Shown here one piece after another: positions 16,774 through 24,995 of a stretch of DNA of 45,309 bases (within the stretch, counting starts at the first letter, position 1; each line of letters begins with the position of its first letter). The translations under genes were made by a program, and so were the position numbers. The stretch comes from Saccharofermentans sp. (GTDB lineage Bacteria > Bacillota > Clostridia > Saccharofermentanales > Saccharofermentanaceae). The notes under the pieces are model-generated. The model saw only the letters and a program-made list of their open reading frames with translations. It was not told the origin of the DNA and did no database searches. The DNA lies in NCBI GenBank assembly GCA_016292215.1, contig JAEFBB010000017.1:1-45309 (forward strand), read 5' to 3'.

Positions 16774-16782
16774 ATTTTATCA
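16774..16782 (-). promoter_or_regulatory. Extended -10 promoter element of purF, next to the start codon
   Basis: Minus strand TGATAAAAT, an extended -10 ending 6 nt before the purF ATG at 16767, with no good -35. Transcription would start at or very near the A of the ATG, which fits the lack of a ribosome binding site. Confidence 0.5.
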
Positions 16783-16896
16783 CCTGATTGCCGAACAGTT
16801 ATGCGGTAAAACGTATGTATTTTGATTACCGCTGTGTTACCTGTTTTGGATAAAACAACAACGGCCGGGCACGATAAGTAGTAAAATAGCCGTGTT

Positions 16897-17787
16897 ATGG
16901 AAAGCCTTTTTGACAATTGCAATCTATGTCCCAGGCGGTGCGGCGCTGACAGAACGCACGGCAGGACCGGCTTTTGCAGGATGCCGGATTACCCTCTGGT
17001 AAACCTCATCAAGCTCCACTACGGCGAAGAGCCGATAGTAAGCGGGACAAATGGAAGCGGCACGGTCTTCTTCGAAGGCTGCAGCTTAGGCTGCGTTTTC
17101 TGCCAGAACTTCACGATCTCAAGAGGACCCACGGGACATGGCATGAAGATGGATAAGGACAGCCTGTCTGACGCTTACTTAAAGCTCCAGGACCGGGGCG
17201 CAAATAACATCAATCTCGTAACTCCGATGCATTTCGCGCCTGTCGTAGCAGATTCCGTTGCAAAAGCAAAATCAGAAGGACTTGCGATACCTGTCGCGGT
17301 CAACTGTTCGGGATACGAACTCGTGTCCACGCTGAAGCTTTTCGACGGGCTCGCAGACGTGTACATACCTGACATGAAATACTTCTCTTCAAAGCTCTCG
17401 TCAGAATACTCGCACGCACCGGATTACTTCTCTGTCTGCGCAAGCGCGATAGACGAGATGGTAAGGCAGACGGGTGATGCAGTGCTCGGAGAAGACGGGC
17501 TTATCAAGAAGGGCGTCATCGTAAGACACCTGATATTGCCGGGCGGACTTTTTGACTCGAAGCACGTCCTTGATTACCTGACTTCAAGATACGGCAACAG
17601 GATCTACATAAGCCTCATGAGCCAGTACACACCGATGCCTGGCGCTGCAGGAAAACTTAAGGAGCGGCCTTCTCAAAGGACCTGTGAGAGCCTTGCGGAT
17701 TACTTAGCTTCCAAAGGCCAGGAAAACGCGTTCGTACAGCAGTATGATTCAGACGGAAAAGAAATGATCCCGGACTTCCTTGTATAG
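16897..17787 (+). CDS. Radical SAM protein of the PflX / COG1313 group
   Basis: 296 residues. An N-terminal cysteine cluster CNLCPRRCGADR...FCRMP (Cys8, 11, 15, 27) precedes the radical SAM motif at Cys62, Cys66 and Cys69 (CSLGCVFC), which would bind a 4Fe-4S cluster for S-adenosylmethionine cleavage. This layout is that of the uncharacterised pyruvate formate-lyase-activase homologues of COG1313; the target is not known. The region ahead of the ATG shows no Shine-Dalgarno, and a TAAAAT lies 9 nt upstream, so translation may begin on a near-leaderless mRNA. Divergent from purF, convergent with trxA, sharing the terminator at 17766. Confidence 0.9.
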   Translation: MESLFDNCNLCPRRCGADRTHGRTGFCRMPDYPLVNLIKLHYGEEPIVSGTNGSGTVFFEGCSLGCVFCQNFTISRGPTGHGMKMDKDSLSDAYLKLQDRGANNINLVTPMHFAPVVADSVAKAKSEGLAIPVAVNCSGYELVSTLKLFDGLADVYIPDMKYFSSKLSSEYSHAPDYFSVCASAIDEMVRQTGDAVLGEDGLIKKGVIVRHLILPGGLFDSKHVLDYLTSRYGNRIYISLMSQYTPMPGAAGKLKERPSQRTCESLADYLASKGQENAFVQQYDSDGKEMIPDFLV

Positions 17788-17803
17788 GAGCCGGGATCTT
17801 TTA
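17766..17803 (+). terminator. Terminator of the radical SAM gene, overlapping its 3' end
   Basis: GATCCCGG (17766-17773) pairs with CCGGGATC (17791-17798), followed by a T-run. The 5' arm lies inside the last codons of the gene. It could also act weakly on the minus strand for trxA. Confidence 0.75.
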
Positions 17804-17823
17804 GTCTTAAATGTTGCTTCCGA

Positions 17824-18144
17824 TCAGATAAGGTCTTCGATGATTGCCTCAAGCTTGGGCTGGGGAACGAATCCTATGGACTCGTTAACTACTTCACCGT
17901 TCTTAAAGAACTTAACTGCGGGAATGCTCGAGATGAAATACTGCTCTGCGAGCTCCATATTATCGTCGACATTGAGTTTGCACACCTTGAGCTTGCCCTC
18001 GTACTTCTCAGCGACAGAAGAGATGACGGGGCCCAGCATCTTGCAGGGACCGCACCATTCTGCCCAGAAGTCTACGAGTACCGGGACGGAACTGTTAAGT
18101 ACTTCCTCATCGAAATTGCCGGAATCTAAAATGATCTCTGCCAT
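17824..18144 (-). CDS. trxA: Thioredoxin
   Basis: 106 residues with the redox site WCGPCK, the FWAEWC strand before it, and the cis-proline segment SIPAVKFF. It is a cytoplasmic disulfide reductant, normally kept reduced by thioredoxin reductase, which is not in this window. The ATG has a good Shine-Dalgarno (AAAGGAG). It lies 28 nt downstream of the UPF0251 gene, so the two may be co-transcribed. Confidence 0.96.
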   Translation of the reverse strand: MAEIILDSGNFDEEVLNSSVPVLVDFWAEWCGPCKMLGPVISSVAEKYEGKLKVCKLNVDDNMELAEQYFISSIPAVKFFKNGEVVNESIGFVPQPKLEAIIEDLI

Positions 18145-18172
18145 AATCGTTCTCCTTTACTTTTTAATCATG

Positions 18173-18511
18173 TCACTTGTTATCTTTACCTGTGCAATTA
18201 CCGGCCGCGCAGCATTCTCCGCCTTCGCACACCCTGTAATTGCCGCCTTCGATGCACAGTGTCTTGCCGTTTATCAGAGAGTCAGCGATCTTAAATCTTG
18301 CCGTCTCATATATCTCGGTGACCGTAGTCCTGGAGATATCCATCTGAGTGGCACATTCTTCATGCGTCATCTTCTGATAATCCACATGTCTGATTACTTC
18401 ATACTCTTCGATAGTAAGGACCTGCGCTTCGATCTTGTCCGCGCCCGTAGGCACGAATCTCGTGAACTTAGGTTCCTCACATACTCTTCTGACTCTCACC
18501 GGTCTGGGCAT
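18173..18511 (-). CDS. UPF0251 / DUF134 helix-turn-helix protein
   Basis: 112 residues. It starts MPRPVRVRRVC as DUF134 proteins do, has an HTH-like centre (MTHEECATQMDISRTTVTEI, about 48-67) and a Cys-rich C-terminus (CIEGGNYRVCEGGECCAAGNC) that could bind metal or sense redox state. The family is annotated as probable DNA-binding and is poorly characterised. Its promoter carries a twice-repeated palindrome (18535-18562), suggesting autoregulation. It precedes trxA, so a redox- or metal-responsive role is a reasonable guess only. Confidence 0.9.
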   Translation of the reverse strand: MPRPVRVRRVCEEPKFTRFVPTGADKIEAQVLTIEEYEVIRHVDYQKMTHEECATQMDISRTTVTEIYETARFKIADSLINGKTLCIEGGNYRVCEGGECCAAGNCTGKDNK

Positions 18512-18534
18512 CTGAACAGCACTCCTAATAAAAA

Positions 18535-18564
18535 GACATATGCCGTGTTTACGACATATGTCAA
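18535..18564 (-). promoter_or_regulatory. Promoter with two palindromic operator-like sites upstream of UPF0251-trxA
   Basis: Minus strand: -35 TTGACA (18559-18564), 17-bp spacer, weak -10 ATATGT (18536-18541). Two related palindromes, GACATATGTC (18553-18562) and GGCATATGTC (18535-18544), start 18 bp apart and cover the -35 and -10. The layout is that of a repressor operator. Confidence 0.6.
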
Positions 18565-18619
18565 TTATAGCATTATAGGATCCGAAAATATATACCGGGT
18601 TAGTTTTAGCTAATAACCG

Positions 18620-19486
18620 TCAGATCTCTTCGCTCAAAGCCTCGAGGTACTGGCCGTAATTGGTCTTGGACATGGAGTGCGCGAGCTCTGCGAACTGCTC
18701 TTTTGCGATCCATCTGTTTCTCCATGCGATCTCTTCCAGACAGCCGATCATTCTTCCTGATCTCTGGGCTGCCCTGATCTGGCCTGCAGCTTCGTAGAGG
18801 CTGTCCGGATTACCTGCGTCAAACCATGAGAATTCCTTGCCCAGAGGAATAACACTGAGCTGGCCTCTCTTAAGATACTCTTCGTTTACTGAAGTGATCT
18901 CAAGCTCGCCTCTTGCCGAAGGCTGGATGGTCGCAGCGATATCGACTACGCTCGAATCATAGAAATAAAGGCCGGGAACGATGTAATTAGACTTCGGATG
19001 TCTGGGTTTTTCTTCAATGGATACGGCCTTTCCGTCGGGATCGAATTCAACGACGCCGAAAGCTCTCGGATCGGCCACATAATAACCGAAGATAACAGCG
19101 CCTTCGCCGTTGCTTGCAGCCATTCTGAGCTTGCGTCTGAAGAAAGGTCCGTAGAAGATGTTGTCTCCGAGAGCAAGGCATACGGAATCGCCTGCGATAA
19201 ATTCCTTGCCGATGATGAAAGCATCCGCGATGCCTCTCTGGACCTTCTGCTCAAGATACTGGATCTTAATGCCGAGATGAGAGCCGTCACCCAAAAGATC
19301 TACAAAGGGCTTTGTGTCATCCGGCGGAGTAATAACAAGGATATCCTTGATTCCGGCTTCCATAAGGACTGCCAGAGGATAGTAGATCATCGGTTTATCG
19401 TAAACAGGCAGCAAGGGCTTGCACACCGGCTTCGTAATAGGATAAAGACGCGTGCCTTTTCCTGCTGCAAGAATAATTCCTTTCAT
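18620..19486 (-). CDS. rmlA: Glucose-1-phosphate thymidylyltransferase
   Basis: 288 residues from ATG at 19486, chosen because GGAGGG lies 6-7 nt upstream and the protein then starts MKGIILAAGKGTRLYP; an 18-codon upstream extension is not supported. It joins dTTP and glucose 1-phosphate to dTDP-glucose in the cytoplasm, the first step to dTDP-rhamnose and related sugars. It has the GxGTRLxP nucleotide motif, KPLLPVYDKPMIYYP, LGDNIFYG and the DAGNPDSL segment. The other rml genes are not in the window. It is divergent from the acyltransferase, another probable surface-glycan gene. Confidence 0.95.
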   Translation of the reverse strand: MKGIILAAGKGTRLYPITKPVCKPLLPVYDKPMIYYPLAVLMEAGIKDILVITPPDDTKPFVDLLGDGSHLGIKIQYLEQKVQRGIADAFIIGKEFIAGDSVCLALGDNIFYGPFFRRKLRMAASNGEGAVIFGYYVADPRAFGVVEFDPDGKAVSIEEKPRHPKSNYIVPGLYFYDSSVVDIAATIQPSARGELEITSVNEEYLKRGQLSVIPLGKEFSWFDAGNPDSLYEAAGQIRAAQRSGRMIGCLEEIAWRNRWIAKEQFAELAHSMSKTNYGQYLEALSEEI

Positions 19487-19642
19487 ATCGCACCCTCCGA
19501 TATTTTCAAAAACGATTGATAATATAAATATACAATACAAAGTCCATCAGTAAAAGAATAAAGACAATAATTTATCAGGTACAATTGTTTTCGGTGCAAT
19601 GCGATAATAAGCCCGAAAACCATAATTCCAGCGAGGTGTAAC

Positions 19643-20923
19643 ATGCCTGAATTCTTAAAAGACCTGACTATATGGTCGGTACTTGCAGAGGTCGTTTTCT
19701 TTTTCTATCTGGTCCTTTTCATCTGGGGAGGCACCAACAAGTTCGGCAGAAAGAATGAATTCAACGAAGATTTTGCAAGTCTTGACGCGATGAAATCCCT
19801 GCGCGGCTTTGCAGCCATAGGAGTCATTCTCCACCACATTTCCCAGGAGCAGATATTCCAGCAGAATCATGTTCTCTCGCCGTTCGTCAATGCGGGAGCA
19901 TACTTCGTCGCTATCTTCTTTTTCTGCTCGGGCTACGGTCTTATCAAGAGTCTCGACACAAAGCAGAATTACCTCAAGGGATTCATCAGGCACAGGATCG
20001 TTAAAGCCATCGTAGTACCGTTCTATGTAGACGTCCTGGTCTACGGGCTTCTCATGTATTTCGCAGGCTTCAAGATCCCGAAGGAACGCTGGATCTTCAA
20101 CGCTTTAGGCCTTACCATGATGAACGAATACGCGTGGTTCCCGATAGTCCTCGCTTTCCTTTATCTCGCATTCTTCCTTTGCTTCCGCTTCATCAAGAAC
20201 CGTCCTGTATGCTTGGGCATCATGCTCCTCTTCATCATCGGACTGGGCATCGGCTTCTGCTACAACGGACACTTCGCATGGTGGCACGGTCCCGATAACT
20301 GGTGGCTGACACCTGCGGCTTCCAAAGCAGAATGGTGGCAGGTAGAAAAAGCCCTGTGGTTCAACGGCGAATGGTGGGTCAACTCGGCTCCGGCATTCTT
20401 CACCGGACTTCTTTTCGCAAGCTACGAAAAATACCTTGTCGCCTTCTTCAAGAAGGTATATATCGTCAAGTTCCTCGTGCTCCTTGCAGTCACGATGATC
20501 TTCTTCAAGCTCTCTTCATGGGGACAGGCAAAGTTCGGTTACTGGACCGAATGGAACGGCAACGGCCCCGGAATCGCCGAGAAAACGAAGACTTATTTCT
20601 GCCAGGTGCCGCTTTTCCTGTTCCTGGGCCTTGCGATCATCATCTTCATGATGAAGTATCACGTGAGCAACCCCGTAACACGCTTCTTCGGCAAGTATTC
20701 GCTCCACACATACTTGATGAACCTCGCGGCTCTCACGGCTTTGAGATTCCTTCAGACTGACAAGACTTCGCCCATCAAGGCCGGCAAGTACGACCTGCTC
20801 GTCTATGCAGTCGCAGTAATCGCAGCGTCAGCGCTCCTGGGCGTCGCAGAGCAGAAGCTCACGGGGCTTGTCCAGAAGCTCTTATTCCGTAAGAAGAAGG
20901 AGAAGGCGCAGACCGCAAGCTGA
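19643..20923 (+). CDS. Acyltransferase 3 family membrane protein
   Basis: 426 residues with about ten membrane segments. The family motif SLRGFAAIGVILHHISQ near residues 53-69 carries the conserved Arg-Gly-Phe and the paired His. Such proteins move acetyl or other acyl groups across the membrane onto surface polysaccharides, peptidoglycan or antibiotics. There is no C-terminal SGNH domain here, so if a partner hydrolase is needed it must be separate; the membrane SGNH protein at 9025-10125 is one candidate, but the two genes are far apart. Start ATG with GAGGTG upstream; a strong terminator follows. Confidence 0.9.
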   Translation: MPEFLKDLTIWSVLAEVVFFFYLVLFIWGGTNKFGRKNEFNEDFASLDAMKSLRGFAAIGVILHHISQEQIFQQNHVLSPFVNAGAYFVAIFFFCSGYGLIKSLDTKQNYLKGFIRHRIVKAIVVPFYVDVLVYGLLMYFAGFKIPKERWIFNALGLTMMNEYAWFPIVLAFLYLAFFLCFRFIKNRPVCLGIMLLFIIGLGIGFCYNGHFAWWHGPDNWWLTPAASKAEWWQVEKALWFNGEWWVNSAPAFFTGLLFASYEKYLVAFFKKVYIVKFLVLLAVTMIFFKLSSWGQAKFGYWTEWNGNGPGIAEKTKTYFCQVPLFLFLGLAIIIFMMKYHVSNPVTRFFGKYSLHTYLMNLAALTALRFLQTDKTSPIKAGKYDLLVYAVAVIAASALLGVAEQKLTGLVQKLLFRKKKEKAQTAS

Positions 20924-20948
20924 TAGCGCTGCGTTTGACAGAAATAAT

Positions 20949-20978
20949 AAAGGCTGCCTCTTATGAGACAGCCTTTTT
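20949..20978 (+). terminator. Bidirectional terminator between the acyltransferase and tRNA-Gly
   Basis: AAAGGCTGCCTC pairs with GAGACAGCCTTT around TTAT, followed by T residues on the plus strand and a T-rich tract on the minus strand. It can serve the acyltransferase (plus) and tRNA-Gly(GCC) (minus). Confidence 0.85.
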
Positions 20979-20981
20979 AGG

Positions 20982-21056
20982 TGGAGCGGGATACGAGATT
21001 CGGACTCGCGACTTTCACCTTGGCAAGGTGACACTCTACCACTGAGTTAATCCCGC
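20982..21056 (-). tRNA. tRNA-Gly (anticodon GCC)
   Basis: The minus-strand cloverleaf starts GCGGGAT and ends ATCCCGC-T-CCA, with the CCA encoded. The anticodon loop TTGCCAA between TCACC and GGTGA gives GCC. The T-arm is GCGAG-TCCGAAT-CTCGT. 75 nt including CCA. Confidence 0.95.
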
Positions 21057-21066
21057 GTGCCTGATT

Positions 21067-21095
21067 ATTATATTGTCGACCTTCATTTTTGTCAA
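21067..21095 (-). promoter_or_regulatory. Consensus promoter of tRNA-Gly(GCC)
   Basis: Minus strand TTGACA (21090-21095), 17-bp spacer, TATAAT (21067-21072): perfect housekeeping-sigma hexamers about 10 nt before the mature tRNA 5' end. Confidence 0.9.
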
Positions 21096-21113
21096 CAGGA
21101 ATTTTAATTGATT

Positions 21114-22244
21114 CTATTGGTCGCTGATATCGCTGTCGACTGCGACTCTGACATCGTATTCCGGCAGGGCTTCCTTGACGTCTTCAATGATGTGTTTTAC
21201 AAGTCCTTCCCTGTCTTCTTCATCGAAATCAACGACAACGTCGAACGTGATCTTTTTCTTCTCCTCATCAACATAGAAGCCGTGGAGCTGGAGGATATGC
21301 TGGTGGTCAACGACGAGCTCTGTGATCTCATTACGCATCTTCATGAGCTTTTCATTGGAGGAATTGTTCGAATAAATGCCGATCGCCGTAAGATAAATGC
21401 CGGTCTCTTCGTAGACTTTGGCCGTGATATTTCTCGTGAGCGAGTCGATCTGGTCAGCCGTCATCCTGTCATCGACCTCGATATGGATCGAACCGAGATA
21501 TCTGTCAGGGCCGTAATTGTGCAGGATAATGTCGTAAGCGCCATAGACTTCGTCGAACGCAACGACGCTCTCTTTTACCTTCTTGGTATATTCGACCTCG
21601 ACTCTGTGGCCGAGCATGTCATCAACGGCTTCCTTAATGATCTCAAAGCCGGCCTTGATGATGAACAGCGAGATGATGACGCTGACATAGGCTTCGATAT
21701 TGAACTTGAAGATCATGAGGATGACCGCAGAGATAAGGACCGCGGTAGATAAGATTGCGTCGAAAAGCGCATCTGTGCCTGACGAGATGAGCAGGTCAGA
21801 CTTGGCCTTCCTGCCCTGCTTCCTGACGTAGATCCCGAGGAAGATCTTAACGACGATAGCGACCGAGATGATTGCGAGCGACACGGCAGAGTGCTCCGGA
21901 TCAACGGGATTGATTATCTTCTTGATGGATTCCCACAGCGCGGTAATACCTGCATAAAGGATCAATGCCGCTATTATCATCTGGGCCAGATACTCGACCC
22001 TTCCGTGTCCCAGAGGATGCTTCTTATCAGGCTTCCTGGACGCGATCTTGGTGCCGATGATCGTGACAACTGATGACAGGACGTCACTGAAATTGTTAAC
22101 GGCATCAAGGACCATTGCCGTAGAGTGGACAGCAAGGCCGATAAGCGCCTTAAAGGAAGCGAGCAGTATATTTGCCACGATTCCGATAATGCCTGTCCTT
22201 ACTATAGTTTTCTCTCTCGAAATGGTCTTAGCCTGATCTGCCAT
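21114..22244 (-). CDS. Cation diffusion facilitator family metal transporter
   Basis: 376 residues. Family signature LDAVNNFSDVLSS and HPLGHGRVEYLAQ in the N-terminal half; about six membrane segments (from GIIGIVANILLASFK onward), then a soluble C-terminal domain (about 205-376), somewhat longer than typical CDF cytoplasmic domains. It should export a divalent metal (Zn, Fe, Mn or Co) in exchange for protons; the metal cannot be read with confidence. It follows the rubredoxin gene by 66 nt, with a GC-rich stem-loop between them. Start ATG with AGAGG upstream. Confidence 0.93.
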   Translation of the reverse strand: MADQAKTISREKTIVRTGIIGIVANILLASFKALIGLAVHSTAMVLDAVNNFSDVLSSVVTIIGTKIASRKPDKKHPLGHGRVEYLAQMIIAALILYAGITALWESIKKIINPVDPEHSAVSLAIISVAIVVKIFLGIYVRKQGRKAKSDLLISSGTDALFDAILSTAVLISAVILMIFKFNIEAYVSVIISLFIIKAGFEIIKEAVDDMLGHRVEVEYTKKVKESVVAFDEVYGAYDIILHNYGPDRYLGSIHIEVDDRMTADQIDSLTRNITAKVYEETGIYLTAIGIYSNNSSNEKLMKMRNEITELVVDHQHILQLHGFYVDEEKKKITFDVVVDFDEEDREGLVKHIIEDVKEALPEYDVRVAVDSDISDQ

Positions 22245-22265
22245 ATGAACGTCCTCTTAGTAATC

Positions 22266-22289
22266 GGGGTTGCAGCTAGCCGCAACCCC
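22266..22289 (-). other. GC-rich stem-loop between rubredoxin and the CDF gene
   Basis: GGGGTTGC (22266-22273) and GCAACCCC (22282-22289) form a perfect 8-bp stem. On the minus strand no T-run follows, so it is not a standard terminator for rubredoxin; it may be a weak terminator, a processing site or a leader element of the CDF gene. Confidence 0.55.
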
Positions 22290-22310
22290 GTTGTTTTCTT
22301 TTGCTTTAGA

Positions 22311-22469
22311 TTAAGCGGGCTGGAAGTTCTCCTTGCCTACACCGCAAACGGGGCAAACCCAATCCTCAGGGATATCCTCGAAAGCTGTGCCGGGTGCGAT
22401 TCCGCTATCGGGATCGCCGATTTCGGGGTCATATTCGTAGCCGCAAATAGCGCAAACATACTTCTGCAT
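22311..22469 (-). CDS. Rubredoxin
   Basis: 52 residues, the normal size, starting [15 protein letters not shown]. Four cysteines in two knuckles (Cys6, Cys9; Cys39, Cys42 in CPVCG) bind one iron. The segment [21 protein letters not shown] is characteristic. It is a cytoplasmic one-electron carrier, common in anaerobes for oxygen and peroxide detoxification. The start has a strong Shine-Dalgarno (GGAGGA). Confidence 0.97.
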   Translation of the reverse strand: MQKYVCAICGYEYDPEIGDPDSGIAPGTAFEDIPEDWVCPVCGVGKENFQPA

Positions 22470-22707
22470 AATTCATTCCTCCTGGGGTTGATATAAAAAT
22501 ATTTTACACTTTTTGTCCGGAATTTATAGCACTTTGAAACCTTAATTCTTTGCGTGTATTTTCAGTGCTTTTCGGAGGTGTTTGTCGCTTTTTTTACGGG
22601 TTTTTCGGGGTTTCTTGTCTGCTTTTCGCGTTTTTGCAGAAAACCTTTTGTGATTTTCTTCTGATTTCTTGTCGGCAATTGTCGGTGCGAAATGTGATGA
22701 GGGGGCA

Positions 22708-22753
22708 TAAAAAACTCTCTCCGGTCATGCCCTTAAGGCTTATCCGGAGAGAG
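22708..22753 (-). terminator. Terminator of tRNA-Gly(CCC)
   Basis: CTCTCTCCGG (22715-22724) pairs with CCGGAGAGAG (22744-22753) around a 19-nt loop, and a T-run follows on the minus strand. It lies about 12 nt past the tRNA 3' end. Between it and rubredoxin (22470-22707) I see only T-rich non-coding sequence. Confidence 0.85.
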
Positions 22754-22764
22754 ATTATTTTCGC

Positions 22765-22840
<76 letters not shown>

Positions 22841-22859
22841 AAAGACTTAAAACAAGGCA

Positions 22860-22888
22860 ATCTTATCAGACCTCAATATTGAAATCAA
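22860..22888 (-). promoter_or_regulatory. Candidate promoter of tRNA-Gly(CCC) inside the GH26 3' end
   Basis: Minus strand TTGATT (22883-22888), 17-bp spacer, TAAGAT (22860-22865) with a TGn extension. It overlaps the last codons of the GH26 gene and would start transcription about 12 nt before the tRNA. Confidence 0.5.
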
Positions 22889-23975
22889 ACACGGGGGCCA
22901 GCTTGATGCGGGGATCTTCGGCGAACTTGATGAAGTCTTCGCACATCTCGTGTCTGAAATCTTCCGTGGCAAAAGGGACCCAGAACTGCGTGTCTGAGAA
23001 GTTGGCCCAGACGAGCAGATACGCGATGTGAGTGCCGCCATCTGTAAGCATCAGGGCTTCGAGCAATGAAGTGAACCAGTCAGGGAACGCGTTATCTTGA
23101 GGAGCAAGGCCTTCGAAGTAACCGTTCTCGGTGTCGAGGGCACGGTAGCCGGTCTCGGTCAGAGCGGCAAGCTTTTTGCGCTCATTGGCAAGGAAATAGA
23201 TGACATCTAAAGAATCCGTCAGCTTCTTGAAGAAGCCGTCGCCGTTTTGGGGCTTGTCGTGATAGTAATCGAGGCCAAGGATGTCGACGTATTCGTCGCC
23301 GGGATACCTTTGGAGATAGTCTTCCGCATTTATGACGGGGCCGTTGGGAGAATAGGCGACGAGGAAGTTGTCGATGCCCTTTTCGCCCATCAGGTAATCG
23401 ATGGTGTATCTGAAAAGGCTTATATATTCTTCGTCGGTGAGGAAGTCTTTGCCCCACCAGAACCAGCTGCCGTTGGCTTCGTGGAAAGGACGGAAGATCA
23501 TGGGGATCTTCTCGCCTTCGACGTCAACGCATGAAGATGCGAATTCGGCGATCATGTCGAGGAAGCGGTTGTATTTCGCGTTCAGGTCACCGCCGGGCAT
23601 GATCCTGCGGGCGCAGTCACCTTCAGTGATATTGGGCGAATAATCGTAGAACGAATCGCCGCCCAAAGAGAAGTTCGGCATGTGCGAAGAAAGAGTGATG
23701 ATGACGCCCTGGCGCTTCAGATTCTTAACGACCGTGACAAGATCATTCATCTTGCCTTCATAGCCGAGGAAGCTTAAAGTATCAATTCCGACGACCGCGG
23801 GGTGGCTTCCGGTGAGATTCTTGACGTCAGATTCGGTACCGTCCTGAGCACCGATGGACACGCCGATATGGCCGGCGTTCTGATGGCCGAACAATATCGT
23901 GTCCTGCACAAAGAAATCCGTAAGTGTTTCAAGGAGTTTGCCAACGTTTTCGGTTCTTTGGTACTTAAAACTCAT
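22866..23975 (-). CDS. Glycoside hydrolase family 26 (beta-mannanase-like), cytosolic
   Basis: 369 residues. GH26 enzymes cleave beta-1,4-mannan with retention. The acid/base Glu166 lies in FRPFHEANGSWFWWG and the nucleophile Glu274 in ALTETGYR; FGHQNAGH near the start and GLDYYH near 234-239 are further family marks. There is no signal peptide, membrane segment or binding module, so it is probably cytoplasmic, acting on imported manno-oligosaccharides, or exported by an unusual route. Its ATG meets the stop of the HEAT-like gene (shared nucleotide), so the pair is coupled. No mannose transporter or phosphorylase is nearby. Confidence 0.93.
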   Translation of the reverse strand: MSFKYQRTENVGKLLETLTDFFVQDTILFGHQNAGHIGVSIGAQDGTESDVKNLTGSHPAVVGIDTLSFLGYEGKMNDLVTVVKNLKRQGVIITLSSHMPNFSLGGDSFYDYSPNITEGDCARRIMPGGDLNAKYNRFLDMIAEFASSCVDVEGEKIPMIFRPFHEANGSWFWWGKDFLTDEEYISLFRYTIDYLMGEKGIDNFLVAYSPNGPVINAEDYLQRYPGDEYVDILGLDYYHDKPQNGDGFFKKLTDSLDVIYFLANERKKLAALTETGYRALDTENGYFEGLAPQDNAFPDWFTSLLEALMLTDGGTHIAYLLVWANFSDTQFWVPFATEDFRHEMCEDFIKFAEDPRIKLAPVFDFNIEV

Positions 23976-24928
23976 TAATTCTTTGCCTGCTTCTTCTGAA
24001 AATCTCCGAAAGGATCCTGGATATCCGAGATGTCGCCGCCCAAATGCTGGATCGCGGACATCATCTCGTAGAAGAGATCTCTTTCGATCGTCTTCTGGTT
24101 GCGGTTGATGTAGTTCTTGAACATGGACACAGCCCTGTCGTCGCCGTAATCTGCGAGGCAGATGACAGCATAGATCTTGTTGTTCATGTATCTGAACGCG
24201 TGTCTTAATGTCTGGTAGATCTCTTCGGTCTTGTGCTCTTTGCCGATCTCGGTAAGCATGATGACGCAGTCCTCGCAGGGGCCCTCAAGGCCGCTGTCTG
24301 TATTGCTCTCGATCAGGCCGATGAGGAAAGGCTCTGACACTTCAGGGAAAGCCTCAACGTACTCAGCAATGGACTCTGCGACAAACTCCCTGGTCTGGCC
24401 GTAGCTCATGTAACGGTCGATGACTGCCTTGATAAAGCAGGGCTCCTTCATCCGGATGAGCACCTTGAAGCATGCGATGGCTTTCTGGAACTGCATCTCG
24501 AAAAGGACATCCTCATCAGAAAGCTCCTCTTCGGTCCATGCGCATTCGCCGATGATCCTGCCGCAATAGTCTCTGACCATGTCAGAAGGCTCTGTGGCGA
24601 TGCTTGCGATCAGGGACTTCGGTACGCCCCTGTCGAGATTAAGGCTGCTGAATTCAAGAGCTTCGGTCTTCTCATCAAAGCTCATCTCATCCCAGATCTG
24701 TCTCATGGACTTGTCGCCAAGCTTCTCGTCAGGCTCGTTCTCGAGCTTGTCGGTGGCGATATCGGTCTCTTCTTTTGCGAGACGCTGGATGTATTCTTCG
24801 TATGTGACATCGTCGACGCCCTCGGGCTTCTGGTCGAGCTTGTCGCCAAACTCGTCAAGCTTCTGTTCAAGGATCAGCGCGCCGATCTCATCATATCTTT
24901 TAAGCAGTTCCTTAATGTCTTCTCTCAT
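23975..24928 (-). CDS. HEAT-like helical repeat protein of unknown function
   Basis: 317 residues, acidic, no signal peptide or membrane segment. The N-terminal 100 residues are charged helical sequence; from about 100 there are repeated two-helix units (MVRDYCGRIIGECAW, FLIGLIESNTDS, IYAVICLADYGDDRAVSMFKNYI) reminiscent of HEAT/PBS-lyase repeats, so a protein-binding role is likely. I do not recognise a family. It is translationally coupled to the GH26 gene (overlap of one nucleotide at 23975), suggesting a joint role. Start ATG with GAGG upstream. Confidence 0.75.
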   Translation of the reverse strand: MREDIKELLKRYDEIGALILEQKLDEFGDKLDQKPEGVDDVTYEEYIQRLAKEETDIATDKLENEPDEKLGDKSMRQIWDEMSFDEKTEALEFSSLNLDRGVPKSLIASIATEPSDMVRDYCGRIIGECAWTEEELSDEDVLFEMQFQKAIACFKVLIRMKEPCFIKAVIDRYMSYGQTREFVAESIAEYVEAFPEVSEPFLIGLIESNTDSGLEGPCEDCVIMLTEIGKEHKTEEIYQTLRHAFRYMNNKIYAVICLADYGDDRAVSMFKNYINRNQKTIERDLFYEMMSAIQHLGGDISDIQDPFGDFQKKQAKN

Positions 24929-24995
24929 GTAAACCTCATCTTTCGGGGTGCTTTATTGTTCTTTAACTCGATTATTTTACTCTGATTGTCCGGTC

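Noticed and set aside
16780..16830. PurR box upstream of purF (CCGAACA at about 16791)
   Set aside because: A single half-box is present but the second, inverted box at the usual spacing is not found, so the match is likely chance.
17780..18613. 277-codon open frame on the plus strand opposite trxA and UPF0251
   Set aside because: It is antisense to two well-recognised genes, has no similarity I recognise and no ribosome site; a shadow of their codon use.
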